Shown here: positions 1-9,280 of the stretch, piece by piece | Position numbering within the stretch: the first letter of the stretch is position 1 | Layout of the letters: each line of letters begins with the position of its first letter | Source of the DNA: TMED108 sp964386795 | GTDB lineage: Bacteria; Fidelibacterota; Marinisomatia; Marinisomatales; TCS55 | Assembly: GCA_964386795.1 (NCBI GenBank) | Contig: CAYLUE010000012.1 | Coordinates: 1 to 38,004, forward strand | Direction of reading: 5' to 3' | DNA: 38,004 nucleotides | Notes under the pieces: model-generated | Told to the model about the DNA's origin: nothing | Databases searched by the model: none | What the model saw: only the letters and a program-made list of their open reading frames with translations | Translations under genes and position numbers: made by a program

Positions 1-34
1 AAAGGCTGTTCGTTATACACGCTTCGAAAACACA

Positions 35-59
35 AGATTAAGATATTGAGACTTAATCT
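35..59. repeat. 8-bp inverted repeat near window start
   Basis: Arms at 35-42 (AGATTAAG) and 52-59 (CTTAATCT) are perfect complements around a 9-nt loop. No T-run follows directly; a T-rich stretch comes only at about 99-116. It could be the 3' end signal of a gene lying left of the window or part of the fad promoter region. No gene is seen in 1-196. Confidence 0.35.
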
Positions 60-140
60 CATTATCAATTATAAGATAATTTGTATTTATGTGTCAATTT
101 TTTTTGTTTTTTTCTGTCGCATAAATATTATTATGTCATT

Positions 141-186
141 TTGATAATTGAAGGTTTAACTTTTTATATCTGAATTATAGAATTCA
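141..186 (+). promoter_or_regulatory. candidate promoter and operator of the beta-oxidation operon
   Basis: TTGATA at 141-146 and TATATC at 165-170 (18-bp spacer) form a plausible sigma70-type promoter. Directly downstream, 171-186 is an inverted repeat: TGAATT, a 4-nt centre, then AATTCA. Its position between the -10 box and the start codon at 197 suits a repressor site. Fatty-acid operons are commonly controlled by FadR- or TetR-type acyl-CoA-responsive repressors, but no such regulator is in the window, so the assignment is inference. Confidence 0.3.
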
Positions 187-196
187 GGGTAACGTT

Positions 197-1975
197 ATGA
201 GTAAATCAAAAAACCAGCAAAATACAGGGGGCCAGTTTCTCCTAGACTCTATTTTTGATACATCCATTTTTACGCGGGAAGATTTTAGCAGTGAGCATCG
301 TGAGATATATAAGATGGTTATGGATTTTGATAGAGAGCGTGTGTTATCTCAAAAAGAAGAAATAGAAAAATTTGATCCTGATCTTTCTCTGGGTTTAATG
401 AAAGAGCTGGGTGAGCTGGGCTTACTGGGTATTGATATCCCTGAAGAATACGGTGGAATTAATCTTGATAAAATCACTTCAGCTATTGTTGCTGAATCCT
501 TAGTTCAAAGTCCTTCATTTGCTGTAACCTGGTCTGTACAAACCGGTATAGGTTCCCTGCCAATCGTATGGTTTGGGACCGATGAGCAAAAACAAAAATA
601 TCTACCCAAAATTGCTACTGGTGAGCTCATTTGTGCCTACGGTCTCACCGAACCTTCTTCAGGATCTGATGCGATGCAAGCCGATACTACCGCTACGCTT
701 TCTGATGATGGTAAGCATTACCTAATGAATGGTGAAAAAGTATTTATCACTAATGGTGGGTGGGCTGGAGTTTTTATTGTATTTGCACGCGTTGATGGAA
801 GCAAATTCAGCGCATTTATCGTTGAAAATGATACCGAAGGATTCTCAATAGGCAGAGAAGAAAATAAGCTAGGAATGAAAGGTTCCTCTACCGCTCAGCT
901 TTTATTCCAAGATGCAAAGGTTCCGGTAGAAAATCTCCTATATGAGGTTGGTAAAGGCGCTACGATTGCATTTAACTGTTTGAATATTGGTAGGTTCAAA
1001 TTGGGCTGCTCATGCCTAGGAGGGTCAAAGCAAGTTATATCAGCGGCATCCGTTTACGCTCAAGATCGCAAAGCGTTTGGTACCACTATTTCAAAATTTG
1101 ATGCCATTAGGAAAAAGATTGGAGAAATGTCTGTTCGAACATTTGCTACCGACACTATGATTTATCGTACTATTGGGTTATTGCAAAACGAAATAGATCT
1201 CATTGATAAGGATGCGCCCAACTATTATATCAATACGGGCGAGGCCATGGGTAAGTATGCAATCGAAACCTCTATGGTGAAGGTATTTGGTAGCGATTGC
1301 AGTCATTGGGTCATCGATCAGGGATTACAAATTTTTGGCGGGTATGGTTTTTTAGAAGAATACCCTTTAGCGCCTGCCTACAGAGATGATCGAGTCAATC
1401 AGATCTGGGAAGGTACCAATGAAATCAATAGACAGATAATCACTGGTTTCATAATGAAAAAAGCGCTCAATGAGGAATTGCCGTTTAGAGATGCTATTCG
1501 TCAAATCGATTCCTTTTTACATACCAAGCCCGATGTAGATGATACGCTGTTAGCAAAAGAATGTGATACGGTGGAGTCGGCAAAGAAAATAGGTCTATAT
1601 CTTTTCAATGAAGCACTATCGGAGTTTGCTCAAGATTTAAAAAATGAACACCAGATTGTTGAAATGCTGTCTGATATTTTTATAGATATTTATTCAGCAG
1701 AGAGCACAATAGTTCGTGTAAAAAAGATTATGAGCTCAGATAAGCCGGTTGCCTCAACTGTAGATATAGCTAAAGTGTTTACAACAGAAATGGTTGACAG
1801 AATTTTAGCAAAAACGCACACCATTCTTAATGCTCTACACACTGGAACAGTTCCAGATGAAGTAAAGGATACAGTAAATAAATTTGAGGAAAGAATGCGG
1901 CTGTCAAATAATGTTGTACAATTAAAACGTAACATTGCTGAGTATGTGTTCGATCAAAAAAAATATCCGTATTAG
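197..1975 (+). CDS. fadE: acyl-CoA dehydrogenase, long-chain type
   Basis: Catalyses the FAD-dependent first oxidation of beta-oxidation, acyl-CoA to trans-2-enoyl-CoA. The 592-aa product has an N-terminal helical domain, the FAD/substrate motif YGLTEPSSGSDA near residues 151-162, and the C-terminal signature IWEGTNEINRQI near 410-421, in which the Glu is the expected catalytic base. About 170 residues follow this signature, an extension typical of VLCAD/ACAD9-type enzymes and of the roughly 590-aa Bacillus FadE rather than of 380-aa short-chain enzymes. The ATG is preceded by an AGGG Shine-Dalgarno-like sequence about 8 nt upstream. It is first in a three-gene operon, with the thiolase starting 8 nt after its stop. 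Family assignment is firm; chain-length preference is inferred from the length and extension. Confidence 0.93.
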   Translation: MSKSKNQQNTGGQFLLDSIFDTSIFTREDFSSEHREIYKMVMDFDRERVLSQKEEIEKFDPDLSLGLMKELGELGLLGIDIPEEYGGINLDKITSAIVAESLVQSPSFAVTWSVQTGIGSLPIVWFGTDEQKQKYLPKIATGELICAYGLTEPSSGSDAMQADTTATLSDDGKHYLMNGEKVFITNGGWAGVFIVFARVDGSKFSAFIVENDTEGFSIGREENKLGMKGSSTAQLLFQDAKVPVENLLYEVGKGATIAFNCLNIGRFKLGCSCLGGSKQVISAASVYAQDRKAFGTTISKFDAIRKKIGEMSVRTFATDTMIYRTIGLLQNEIDLIDKDAPNYYINTGEAMGKYAIETSMVKVFGSDCSHWVIDQGLQIFGGYGFLEEYPLAPAYRDDRVNQIWEGTNEINRQIITGFIMKKALNEELPFRDAIRQIDSFLHTKPDVDDTLLAKECDTVESAKKIGLYLFNEALSEFAQDLKNEHQIVEMLSDIFIDIYSAESTIVRVKKIMSSDKPVASTVDIAKVFTTEMVDRILAKTHTILNALHTGTVPDEVKDTVNKFEERMRLSNNVVQLKRNIAEYVFDQKKYPY

Positions 1976-1983
1976 GAGAAAAA

Positions 1984-3114
1984 ATGAGTAAATCTGTTAT
2001 TGTTGATGCAGTACGTTCACCCATAGGATTAAAAAACGGTGAGATGATTGGGGTACGCCCAGATGATTTAGCTGCGCAAGTGGTTAAAGGGCTATTGGAA
2101 CGCAATCCAACAATTAAACCAGAAATGGTTGAAGATGTGGTGGTTGGATGTGCATATCCTGAAGGTCCTCAAGGTCACATCATTGGCAAATCTGTTGGTG
2201 TTTTGGCGGGACTACCAATTGAATCAACCGGTAAAGTGATCAATCGTTTTTGCGGTTCATCAATGGATGCGGCACACCAAATCAGTACTTCAGCGGAATG
2301 CGGAGATATTGATATGGGTATTGCAGTGGGGGTTGAAGATATGTTTTCAGTTCCCATGGGTGGATTTGCTCCAGACTTCCATCCAGATCTTGCTGAACAA
2401 GAATTTTATATTGGCATGGGAGAGACCGCTGAAAATCTTGCAAGCGACCTAAGCATTTCTAGAGAAGATCAGGAAGAATTTGCCATGAACTCCCATCGCA
2501 AAGCATTGCAGGCCTATCAAGATGGAAAGTTTGATAAAGAATTAATTTCAATTGATGTGAATGGAGAAGCTACCGTAACAAAAGACGATGGGCCAAGAGA
2601 GCCTGATGCAGAAAAAATTAAAAGTCTTCGGCCTGCGTTCCTTGAAGATGGGTCTATAACCGCTGCAACCAGCAGTCCTATATCGGTGGGTGCTTCTGCA
2701 TTAATTGTAGCGCATGAAGGATTTTGTTCTAGCAATAATGTTAAGCCAAGGGCAGAAATCATTTCGAGAGCCATCGCCGGCGTACATTGGGATAGGATGG
2801 GCATGGGACCACTTCCTGCTGTGGAAAAAGCATTAAAAAAAGCAAATCTTTCAATGGATGATATTGAAACGATTGAATTAAATGAGGCGTTTGCAGCACA
2901 ATCGCTCTATGTCATTCGAAAAGGCGGCTGGGATGAAAGTAAGATTAATTTAAATGGAGGCGCTATAGCGCTAGGACATCCCTTAGGTTGCTCAGGCGCT
3001 CGCATCTTAACAACATTGATTAATGTAATGGAGCAGCAGGATACGACCATAGGCCTAGCCACAATGTGTATTGGTAGCGGCCAAGGTATTGCAACCATAA
3101 TCAAACGAGTCTAA
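1984..3114 (+). CDS. fadA: acetyl-CoA C-acyltransferase (thiolase)
   Basis: Performs the thiolytic cleavage of 3-ketoacyl-CoA to acetyl-CoA and a shortened acyl-CoA, the last step of the cycle. Visible motifs are NRFCGSSMDAA with the nucleophilic Cys90, NEAFAAQ near 300, GGAIALGHPLGCSGAR near 330 (catalytic His), and CIGSGQG close to the C-terminus (second catalytic Cys). At 376 aa it is slightly shorter than typical FadA (about 390 aa), but all catalytic blocks are present. The start is supported by an AGGAG Shine-Dalgarno sequence 5 nt upstream of the ATG. It sits between the acyl-CoA dehydrogenase and the bifunctional enzyme, only 2 nt before the latter, so cotranscription is very likely. 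A biosynthetic acetoacetyl-CoA thiolase role is less likely in this context. Confidence 0.93.
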   Translation: MSKSVIVDAVRSPIGLKNGEMIGVRPDDLAAQVVKGLLERNPTIKPEMVEDVVVGCAYPEGPQGHIIGKSVGVLAGLPIESTGKVINRFCGSSMDAAHQISTSAECGDIDMGIAVGVEDMFSVPMGGFAPDFHPDLAEQEFYIGMGETAENLASDLSISREDQEEFAMNSHRKALQAYQDGKFDKELISIDVNGEATVTKDDGPREPDAEKIKSLRPAFLEDGSITAATSSPISVGASALIVAHEGFCSSNNVKPRAEIISRAIAGVHWDRMGMGPLPAVEKALKKANLSMDDIETIELNEAFAAQSLYVIRKGGWDESKINLNGGAIALGHPLGCSGARILTTLINVMEQQDTTIGLATMCIGSGQGIATIIKRV

Positions 3115-3116
3115 GC

Positions 3117-5465
3117 ATGGATCATAAAATACAAAAGGTAGCTGTGTTGGGTGCGGGAACAATGGGCGCACAGATCGCAGGGCATTTTAGCAATGCCGGT
3201 ATCCCTTCCTTATTATTTGATATTAATTCTGATCTTGCAAAAAATGGAGTCGAAATTCTAACGAAACTCCGCCCTGCCCCTCTCTATAAACCAAAAAATG
3301 CTGAACGTATTACTGCCTGCACCTATGATGATGATCTTGAAAAAATTAAGGATGTAGATCTTGTGATTGAGGCCGTTGCTGAAAATCTAGAGATCAAACA
3401 TACGGTCTACAAGAACGTTGCTCCTTATTTAAAAGACTCAGTCATAATGAGCTCCAATACATCCGGTATCCCATTGGCAGATTTAATTCAGGTATTACCC
3501 GATAATCTGAAGTCACGATTTTTGATTACACATTTTTTTAATCCGCCACGTTACATGCGATTGTTAGAATTAGTAAAAGGACCAGAAACGGATAATGAAG
3601 TGTATGAAATACTATCTTCCATTGGAGAAAATATTCTGGGCAAAGGAATTGTTCACGCTAAAGATACCCCGAACTTCATTGGCAATCGAATTGGTGTGCA
3701 TGGTGCAAATAACGCCATCAAATTGGCAATCCAAATGGGGCTATCTGTTGAAGAAGTAGATAAATTAACAGGTACGATTGTGGGTAGGCCAAAAAGCGGT
3801 ATCTTTAGAACGGTTGATGTTGTTGGCCTGGACGTCCAATCAAATGTTTCTGCCACAAGCTATGATAATCTCATCGATGATGAAGCAAGAGAAGTCCTCA
3901 AAGCTCCAAACATTCTAAAAGAATTAATTGATGATGGCAGGCTAGGTCAAAAAACAAAAGCGGGTTTTTACAAAAAAACTGGTGATGGAATTCTTTCTAT
4001 TGATCTTAAAACTGGAGAGTACAAAGCACAGAAAAAAGTATTATTTGATGGGTACCGCGTTGCAAAAGGTTTTCAAAAAGCAGGGGATAGAATAAAAGCG
4101 CTGACATTTAATGATGATAAAGCAGGCAAATTCATGTGGGAAATAACTGCCGATTCATTGATTTATTCTGCCAATCGAATTCCTGAGATCAGCGACGATA
4201 TTATTAATATTGATAATGCGATGAAATGGGGATACGGCTGGGAACTTGGTCCATTTGAATGCTGGGACGCAATGGGTGTACAGTCAACAGTTAATCGAAT
4301 GAAAAAGGAAAACAAGAGCGTTCCTAGTTGGGTCGATGAGATGCTTTCCTCGGGAAGAGAAACATTCTATGAATTAAAGAATGGAAAGCGTACCTACTAT
4401 GATGTACTTAGTTCATCGGTAAAAACAATTGAGGATGATCCTAAAGTCATCAACCTTAATCTTAAAAAATCAGGTAATAATCTCATCAAAAAAGATTGGA
4501 GTGCAAGCCTGATTGATCTAGGTGATCAAGTGCTTAATGTTGAATTTCACTCAGCGCTTCAACCTACACTAAACCCAATAGATTCCTCTATGGGTGAAAT
4601 CATGAACGATGCGATGGATTTACTTGAAGCTGATAAATACAAAGCATTGGTAATTGGACATCAGGGAGCAAATTTTTGCGCAGGTGCTAATCTAGCAAAT
4701 ATGATTCAAGTTATTGATCGCAATGGATTTGATAAAATAAATAATGATCTCAAGCAATTTCAGGATCTAATGCAGCGTATTAGATTTTCTAAAGCTCCTG
4801 TGGTTGCTGCCCCTCATCATTTAGCATTAGGTGGAGGATTTGAGATTTCAGCACCTGCAGTGCATCGCGTAGCTCTAGGTGAATTATATATGGGCGCAGT
4901 TGAGATTGGCGTTGGGCTTGTACCTGGTGCCGGTGGAAACCTAAGAATTATCCTAAATCTAATGGAAAACAGCGGTTCTGGCAGATTGAATGCATTTCAA
5001 GTTTCTCAAAAAGCATTTGAAACCATAGCATTTGCTAAAGTAGCTACAAGCGCAGATGAGGCAAAACATTTGGGCTATCTATTAAAATCAGATACGGTCA
5101 TTCTTAATAACGATCAAAGAATAAAGGTAGCAAAAGATAAGGCATTATCATTTTTGGAAGAAGGGTATGAACCACCTAAGTATCGTGATGATCTTAAACT
5201 GCCTGGCACAGGTGGGCGCACTGCGATTGCAATGGTCGTTAAAGGATTCAAAGCGCAAGGAAAAATATCAGAGCACGATGAATTTATTGCAAAAAAACTT
5301 GCCTATATTCTAACTGGTGGCGATAAAGCCGGACTTACCAAATCAGTTGATGAACAATATCTTTTGGATATTGAAAGAGAAGCATTTGTTTCGCTAACAG
5401 GTGAAAAGCTATCCCAGGATAGAATTCGCTATATGCTTAAGGTTGGTAAGCCTCTACGAAACTAG
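3117..5465 (+). CDS. fadN: 3-hydroxyacyl-CoA dehydrogenase / enoyl-CoA hydratase fusion
   Basis: Bifunctional beta-oxidation enzyme that hydrates enoyl-CoA and then oxidises 3-hydroxyacyl-CoA with NAD. The N-terminal half carries the NAD fold motif VLGAGTMGAQIAGHFSNAG (about 9-27), the SSNTSGIPLADL block and THFFNPPRYMRLLELVKG with the catalytic His. The C-terminal third is a crotonase domain with GANFCAGANLANM and GGGFEIS followed by VEIGVGLVPGAGG, which retain both catalytic Glu positions. The dehydrogenase-then-hydratase order and 782-aa length match Bacillus FadN (YusL), not E. coli FadB/FadJ, where the hydratase comes first. It ends the operon. Its stop is 1 nt from the convergent phoU stop, leaving no room for a separate terminator. 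Confidence 0.92.
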   Translation: MDHKIQKVAVLGAGTMGAQIAGHFSNAGIPSLLFDINSDLAKNGVEILTKLRPAPLYKPKNAERITACTYDDDLEKIKDVDLVIEAVAENLEIKHTVYKNVAPYLKDSVIMSSNTSGIPLADLIQVLPDNLKSRFLITHFFNPPRYMRLLELVKGPETDNEVYEILSSIGENILGKGIVHAKDTPNFIGNRIGVHGANNAIKLAIQMGLSVEEVDKLTGTIVGRPKSGIFRTVDVVGLDVQSNVSATSYDNLIDDEAREVLKAPNILKELIDDGRLGQKTKAGFYKKTGDGILSIDLKTGEYKAQKKVLFDGYRVAKGFQKAGDRIKALTFNDDKAGKFMWEITADSLIYSANRIPEISDDIINIDNAMKWGYGWELGPFECWDAMGVQSTVNRMKKENKSVPSWVDEMLSSGRETFYELKNGKRTYYDVLSSSVKTIEDDPKVINLNLKKSGNNLIKKDWSASLIDLGDQVLNVEFHSALQPTLNPIDSSMGEIMNDAMDLLEADKYKALVIGHQGANFCAGANLANMIQVIDRNGFDKINNDLKQFQDLMQRIRFSKAPVVAAPHHLALGGGFEISAPAVHRVALGELYMGAVEIGVGLVPGAGGNLRIILNLMENSGSGRLNAFQVSQKAFETIAFAKVATSADEAKHLGYLLKSDTVILNNDQRIKVAKDKALSFLEEGYEPPKYRDDLKLPGTGGRTAIAMVVKGFKAQGKISEHDEFIAKKLAYILTGGDKAGLTKSVDEQYLLDIEREAFVSLTGEKLSQDRIRYMLKVGKPLRN

Positions 5466-5466
5466 A

Positions 5467-6141
5467 TTATCTTTCATAGCCAATGCGATCATAAGCATTA
5501 ACAACAGTAGAAGTAATATTTTTTAAATGAGCCCCAATTCGTTTTAAATATCTAGCATATAAAACCAGGGATGCAGATTTAGAATGGCTATCTAATTTGA
5601 CATCTCCACTTACAATACCCAATACAATTTTATCAGATACTGAAGAAACCATTTCCTTATAGTTATCAATTAAACTGCGCGCTAGGTCTTCATCTTGATT
5701 CTCGATTACCTGTATTGTACTGGTGAACCTTGATTTAACTTCCTGCTCCATCGCTGTGATTTCATCGGCGAGTTCTCCATAATCAATTGGCGCTTCCTTC
5801 ATCAGTGTTAAATCAGAAATATTTTTGCAATAATCCCCTATCCGCTCAATGTCAACTACCATATCGACAAGAATCAAACCATTTGGGACTTCCCTAGAAT
5901 TTGTTTCTAATGAAAAATGGGTAAGCACTTTGCGTCGGACCGTCATTTGATAGTCGTTGATCTTTCTATCTTCCTTTTTTAAAGCCTTGACCTCATCCAC
6001 GCTATCATGTGAATTAAAACTATCTACAGATTTTATGAAAATATCATTACTGAACTTTAACATTGAGATAGAATCATCCCAGGCTTGAGAAAGAAGGCTA
6101 TCCGATTTCCATATTTTTATAATATCATTAAATAAAGACAT
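5467..6141 (-). CDS. phoU: PhoU-domain protein, partner of the Na/Pi symporter
   Basis: All-helical 224-aa protein with PhoU-type features: an N-terminal helix rich in acidic residues (KKEDRKINDYQ around 55-65) and DMVVDIERIGDYCKNISDL (about 92-110), the conserved helix of PhoU metal-binding bundles. PhoU proteins modulate phosphate uptake and signalling in the cytoplasm. In many NptA/YjbB-type symporters a PhoU domain is fused to the C-terminus. Here it lies immediately downstream of the symporter in the same reading frame, separated by one TAG and two further codons. The start ATG at 6141 has an AGGTAGG sequence 5 nt upstream that can serve as its own ribosome-binding site, so separate translation is plausible. 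Confidence 0.85.
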   Translation of the reverse strand: MSLFNDIIKIWKSDSLLSQAWDDSISMLKFSNDIFIKSVDSFNSHDSVDEVKALKKEDRKINDYQMTVRRKVLTHFSLETNSREVPNGLILVDMVVDIERIGDYCKNISDLTLMKEAPIDYGELADEITAMEQEVKSRFTSTIQVIENQDEDLARSLIDNYKEMVSSVSDKIVLGIVSGDVKLDSHSKSASLVLYARYLKRIGAHLKNITSTVVNAYDRIGYER

Positions 6142-6147
6142 ATATAC

Positions 6148-7284
6148 CTACCTAACTAGTGAAATTAAACTTAGTGGAATTAGAAAAAATACAATTAATA
6201 TATAAAGTAGTGGATAAATTTTGTTTTGAGTGGCCAAATTAGAAAACCATTCAGCTAGATGAATCGGAATTTCTCTCACTTTTTTAATAGGCCATAATAG
6301 TCCAATTCCGAGTATATTAAATGATAAATGACTTAACGCTACGGCCAAAGGGGCGATCGTTCCTGAGACCATACTGGCTAATAATGAAGTGACTGTTGTA
6401 CCTATATTGGCCCCTAGTGTATATGGAAAAATTTGCCTAAGATTTAAAATTCCAGCTCCCGCCAATGGAATAACTAGAGATGTTGTAATAGAGCTACTTT
6501 GAACTAAGATCGTAATTATAACACCAAAAAACATTGCTCTTAAGGTAGTGCGAAATATATGCGTATCAAAAAAAGCTTGAAGCCTAAACATCACCAATGA
6601 TTTAATCAGTTTGGTAAGATTGCGTAATGAGAAAAATAGAAATGCTAAGGCTGCTACAAGTAAAAGTGCGTTCGGTTCAATGATTGACTGTTGTTGAAAA
6701 AGATGTTCTATCCACTTTACGGTAGGCTTTGTGATTAGTTTAATTGGGCTTGTAAAAGTACCACCTCCGCTACCGACAAGTATCAAAGATAATGCGATCG
6801 CAAATTTGCTAATTACTCCAAAGAAAAGCTCAAGCGGAAAAATAATAATCACAGCAAGAATATTAAAAAAATCATGTACAACGGATGCTGAGAAGGCCCG
6901 CTTGAATTCTTCCCTGTTAACAATATGTCCTAACGAAACAATTGTATTGGTAATGCTGGTACCAATATTGGCGCCCATTATATAAGGCACTGCTGCTGCA
7001 ACCGCTAATTTCGGATCACTACCGAATGTTCCAGCAGCAACCATACCTACCACTAAAGAGGTAGTGGTAGAAGAGCTCTGAATTAAACCGGTCGCTAGTA
7101 TTCCAATAAAAAGACCAATGAACGGACTGGCTTGATTTTGAAATAAGCTTTCAGCAAATCCACGGCCTAGACCTTTGAAAGCAGAACCAATCATTCCAAT
7201 GCTAACAAGAAATAAATAAAGGACCGCTAGGACAGCTGTAATCCTAATGAATAAATAGAATTTATTTTCTGAAGTGTTATTCAA
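6148..7284 (-). CDS. nptA: Na+/phosphate cotransporter (NptA/YjbB type)
   Basis: Inner-membrane sodium:phosphate symporter of the Na_Pi_cotrans (PF02690) family. The hallmark inverted-repeat QSSS motifs are both present: LIQSSSTTTSLVVGM (about 67-81) and LVQSSSITTSLVIPL (about 258-272). Each is followed by a PYxxGANIGT element (PYIMGANIGTSITN and PYTLGANIGTTVTS). About eight or nine hydrophobic segments are visible and the N-terminus is a membrane anchor. The start is TTG at 7284, with an in-frame TAA immediately upstream, so no longer form exists. The 378-aa protein lacks the fused PhoU domain many relatives carry; that domain is the next ORF in the same frame. Spacing to ppx upstream is 72 nt. 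Confidence 0.9.
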   Translation of the reverse strand: MNNTSENKFYLFIRITAVLAVLYLFLVSIGMIGSAFKGLGRGFAESLFQNQASPFIGLFIGILATGLIQSSSTTTSLVVGMVAAGTFGSDPKLAVAAAVPYIMGANIGTSITNTIVSLGHIVNREEFKRAFSASVVHDFFNILAVIIIFPLELFFGVISKFAIALSLILVGSGGGTFTSPIKLITKPTVKWIEHLFQQQSIIEPNALLLVAALAFLFFSLRNLTKLIKSLVMFRLQAFFDTHIFRTTLRAMFFGVIITILVQSSSITTSLVIPLAGAGILNLRQIFPYTLGANIGTTVTSLLASMVSGTIAPLAVALSHLSFNILGIGLLWPIKKVREIPIHLAEWFSNLATQNKIYPLLYILIVFFLIPLSLISLVR

Positions 7285-7356
7285 TTATCTATTTCAATGA
7301 ATAATATCATTATGAAATTTAGTAAGTCAAAAAAATATTATTCAATAAATAATAAA

Positions 7357-8265
7357 TTAATCATCTAAATATTTTTCATAAAGATCATGTATAATTCCGT
7401 CTGGCAACCCTGACTGCGGTACTATCATTTTTTCACATCCAGACCAATTCATTACTGAATCATATATTTTTCCTGCATGCATAATGACATCTGCCCTATC
7501 TGGTCTTAGGCCTAATTGAACAATTCTTTCTTTTATGCTAAGGGGAGCAATGATATTTAATACATCCCTAATTTCAATAATATCTATTTCACTATTATTG
7601 TTGATTGTTGACATAGAAAAAATTTTATTAATATTTCCACCGCTTCCTATTGCTTGCAAATTCCCTTCAATTTTTTTTCTATTATCAATAATCCAATTTT
7701 TCATTTGTTTCCAATCTGAATTTTTCACCTGATCTCTTAAAATCCTTACAGAGCCAATTGGAAATGATTTGGAATATGTCTTTTGCCTATTGGCTATAAA
7801 ACTTATTTCTGTGCTCCCGCCTCCCACATCAATATAAACGTAGTCTTTATCTGGACTAAGGTGCTGTTCTATATGGTTTGCCATAATAATACGCGCTTCT
7901 TCCTTACCGGAAATAATTTCAAGATTGACATTAATAATTTCATTAATCTCATCTACAATTTCTTGCCCATTAGAAGCAGTGCGGAGCGCAGCTGTGGCGC
8001 ATGATTTGAAACTTATAGGGTCGTAGGCTTGAATCATTAAATAAAACGCATGAATCGTTTTAATTAATTTTTGAATGCTATCTTCTGTTAATTTTCCTAA
8101 TACAAAAGCATCTTCACCTAATCGTAAAGGCATTCGAATAAGCGATTCTTTTATGTAGGCAGTAGGAGGTTCTTCAATCACCCTGCAAAACAATAAACGC
8201 ATTGCGTTACTTCCAATATCAATTGAAGCAAATTTTAGACTACCACCCAGATGATCTTTATTCAT
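7357..8265 (-). CDS. ppx: Ppx/GppA-family phosphatase
   Basis: Exopolyphosphatase / pppGpp phosphatase family enzyme of the sugar kinase-actin fold. It releases orthophosphate from polyphosphate chain ends or the 5' phosphate of pppGpp. The first phosphate loop is ASIDIGSNAMRLLF (about 13-26). The second is YIDVGGGSTEISF near 143-155, and GSGGNINKI near 207-215 completes the fold. At 302 aa it is the short single-module form without the C-terminal HD domain of E. coli Ppx, so both activities are possible. It is flanked by PPK2 upstream (52-nt gap) and the Na/Pi symporter downstream, which favours a polyphosphate role. The start is ATG with no strong Shine-Dalgarno sequence. Confidence 0.88.
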   Translation of the reverse strand: MNKDHLGGSLKFASIDIGSNAMRLLFCRVIEEPPTAYIKESLIRMPLRLGEDAFVLGKLTEDSIQKLIKTIHAFYLMIQAYDPISFKSCATAALRTASNGQEIVDEINEIINVNLEIISGKEEARIIMANHIEQHLSPDKDYVYIDVGGGSTEISFIANRQKTYSKSFPIGSVRILRDQVKNSDWKQMKNWIIDNRKKIEGNLQAIGSGGNINKIFSMSTINNNSEIDIIEIRDVLNIIAPLSIKERIVQLGLRPDRADVIMHAGKIYDSVMNWSGCEKMIVPQSGLPDGIIHDLYEKYLDD

Positions 8266-8317
8266 TAATTATTCTTAAAGATAGATTTCTTGAAATAAAA
8301 TGTCATCAAAAAATTAT

Positions 8318-9151
8318 CTATTCATGACCCTTAAAACTATTTAACAATTCATATTGTTCTTGACTGAGATTATTAAATTGAACATTAAATAATGATATAT
8401 TATAAACAGGGGAATCTTTTGACCACTTCTTAGGTTTAAGATCTTTTCTTCCAGGGTAATCAATTTTTGATAGTACATATCGTATTGCATTCAATCTGGC
8501 AATCATTTTATTATCTGAATTAATAATAACCCATGGTGATAATTCAGTTGATGTTCTTGAAAACATTTGCTCCTTATAGTCTGTTAATAGTTGCCAGTTT
8601 TTATGAGCCTTCCAATCATTTGAAGAAAGTTTCCAGTATTTTAATTCATGATTTTCCCTGAACTGAAAACGTAGCTTTTGATTTTCTTTAGAAATTGATA
8701 AATAAATTTTGATTAAGATGAAGCCTTTGTTAATTAATTTTTTCTCCCATTTATTCACTTTCTTCATAAAATATTTATACTGATTTTCAGTACAGTAGCC
8801 CATTGCTGGTTGAATAATAGCGCGCGAGTACCAGCTTCTATCAAAAAAAGTTATGGTTCCTCTTTTGGGTAATCTTTTTTCCCATGTTTTAAACCAATTC
8901 TTTTCTTGTTTTTTATTAGGCACTCCTAATTCTACAATCATCGCGGCCTTAGGCATCAAATTCTCAATAAATCTTTTTATGGTAGATCCTTTTCCAGCGG
9001 CATCCCTTCCTTCTAATAAAATTGCAACTCTTTGATCAGTTTCGATTGCCCATTCTTGCAATTTGAGTAACTCTATCTGCAATCGACGTTTTTCTTTTCG
9101 ATATTGAGTATCTTTTAATTCTGAATATTCAGTTCTGTTGTAAATAATCAT
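8318..9151 (-). CDS. ppk2: polyphosphate kinase 2 (PPK2)
   Basis: Transfers phosphate between polyphosphate and nucleotides. Class I one-domain PPK2 enzymes mostly phosphorylate ADP or GDP using polyphosphate. The 277-aa protein shows the PPK2-type Walker A LLEGRDAAGKGSTIKRF (about 45-61), the Walker B/lid segment FFDRSWYSRAI (about 102-112), and the family block IKIYLSISKENQKLRFQFR. Length and single-domain layout match class I. It is the first gene of the leftward phosphate module and is divergent from the HD hydrolase gene at 9281, so the 129-nt gap probably carries promoters for both. Nucleotide specificity cannot be read from sequence alone. Confidence 0.9.
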   Translation of the reverse strand: MIIYNRTEYSELKDTQYRKEKRRLQIELLKLQEWAIETDQRVAILLEGRDAAGKGSTIKRFIENLMPKAAMIVELGVPNKKQEKNWFKTWEKRLPKRGTITFFDRSWYSRAIIQPAMGYCTENQYKYFMKKVNKWEKKLINKGFILIKIYLSISKENQKLRFQFRENHELKYWKLSSNDWKAHKNWQLLTDYKEQMFSRTSTELSPWVIINSDNKMIARLNAIRYVLSKIDYPGRKDLKPKKWSKDSPVYNISLFNVQFNNLSQEQYELLNSFKGHE

Positions 9152-9280
9152 AATAAATGTATTTTTGTCAAAAGCAACTTAATACTGCTGGATAAAATAT
9201 TTTTGATGAATAAATCTTTTATTATTTTGATAGATAATTTTATTAAACATGATATCCAATGATCTTAATATATTTGATAT

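Noticed and set aside
1690..2105. Antisense ORFs within the fadE/fadA region and similar ones elsewhere
   Set aside because: They lie fully inside well-supported genes on the other strand, show no recognisable domain or ribosome site, and are shadows of those genes.
7277..7304. 7-bp inverted repeat over the start of the Na/Pi symporter gene
   Set aside because: The stem is entirely A+T-rich apart from one pair, with a 14-nt loop; too weak to call a regulatory hairpin.
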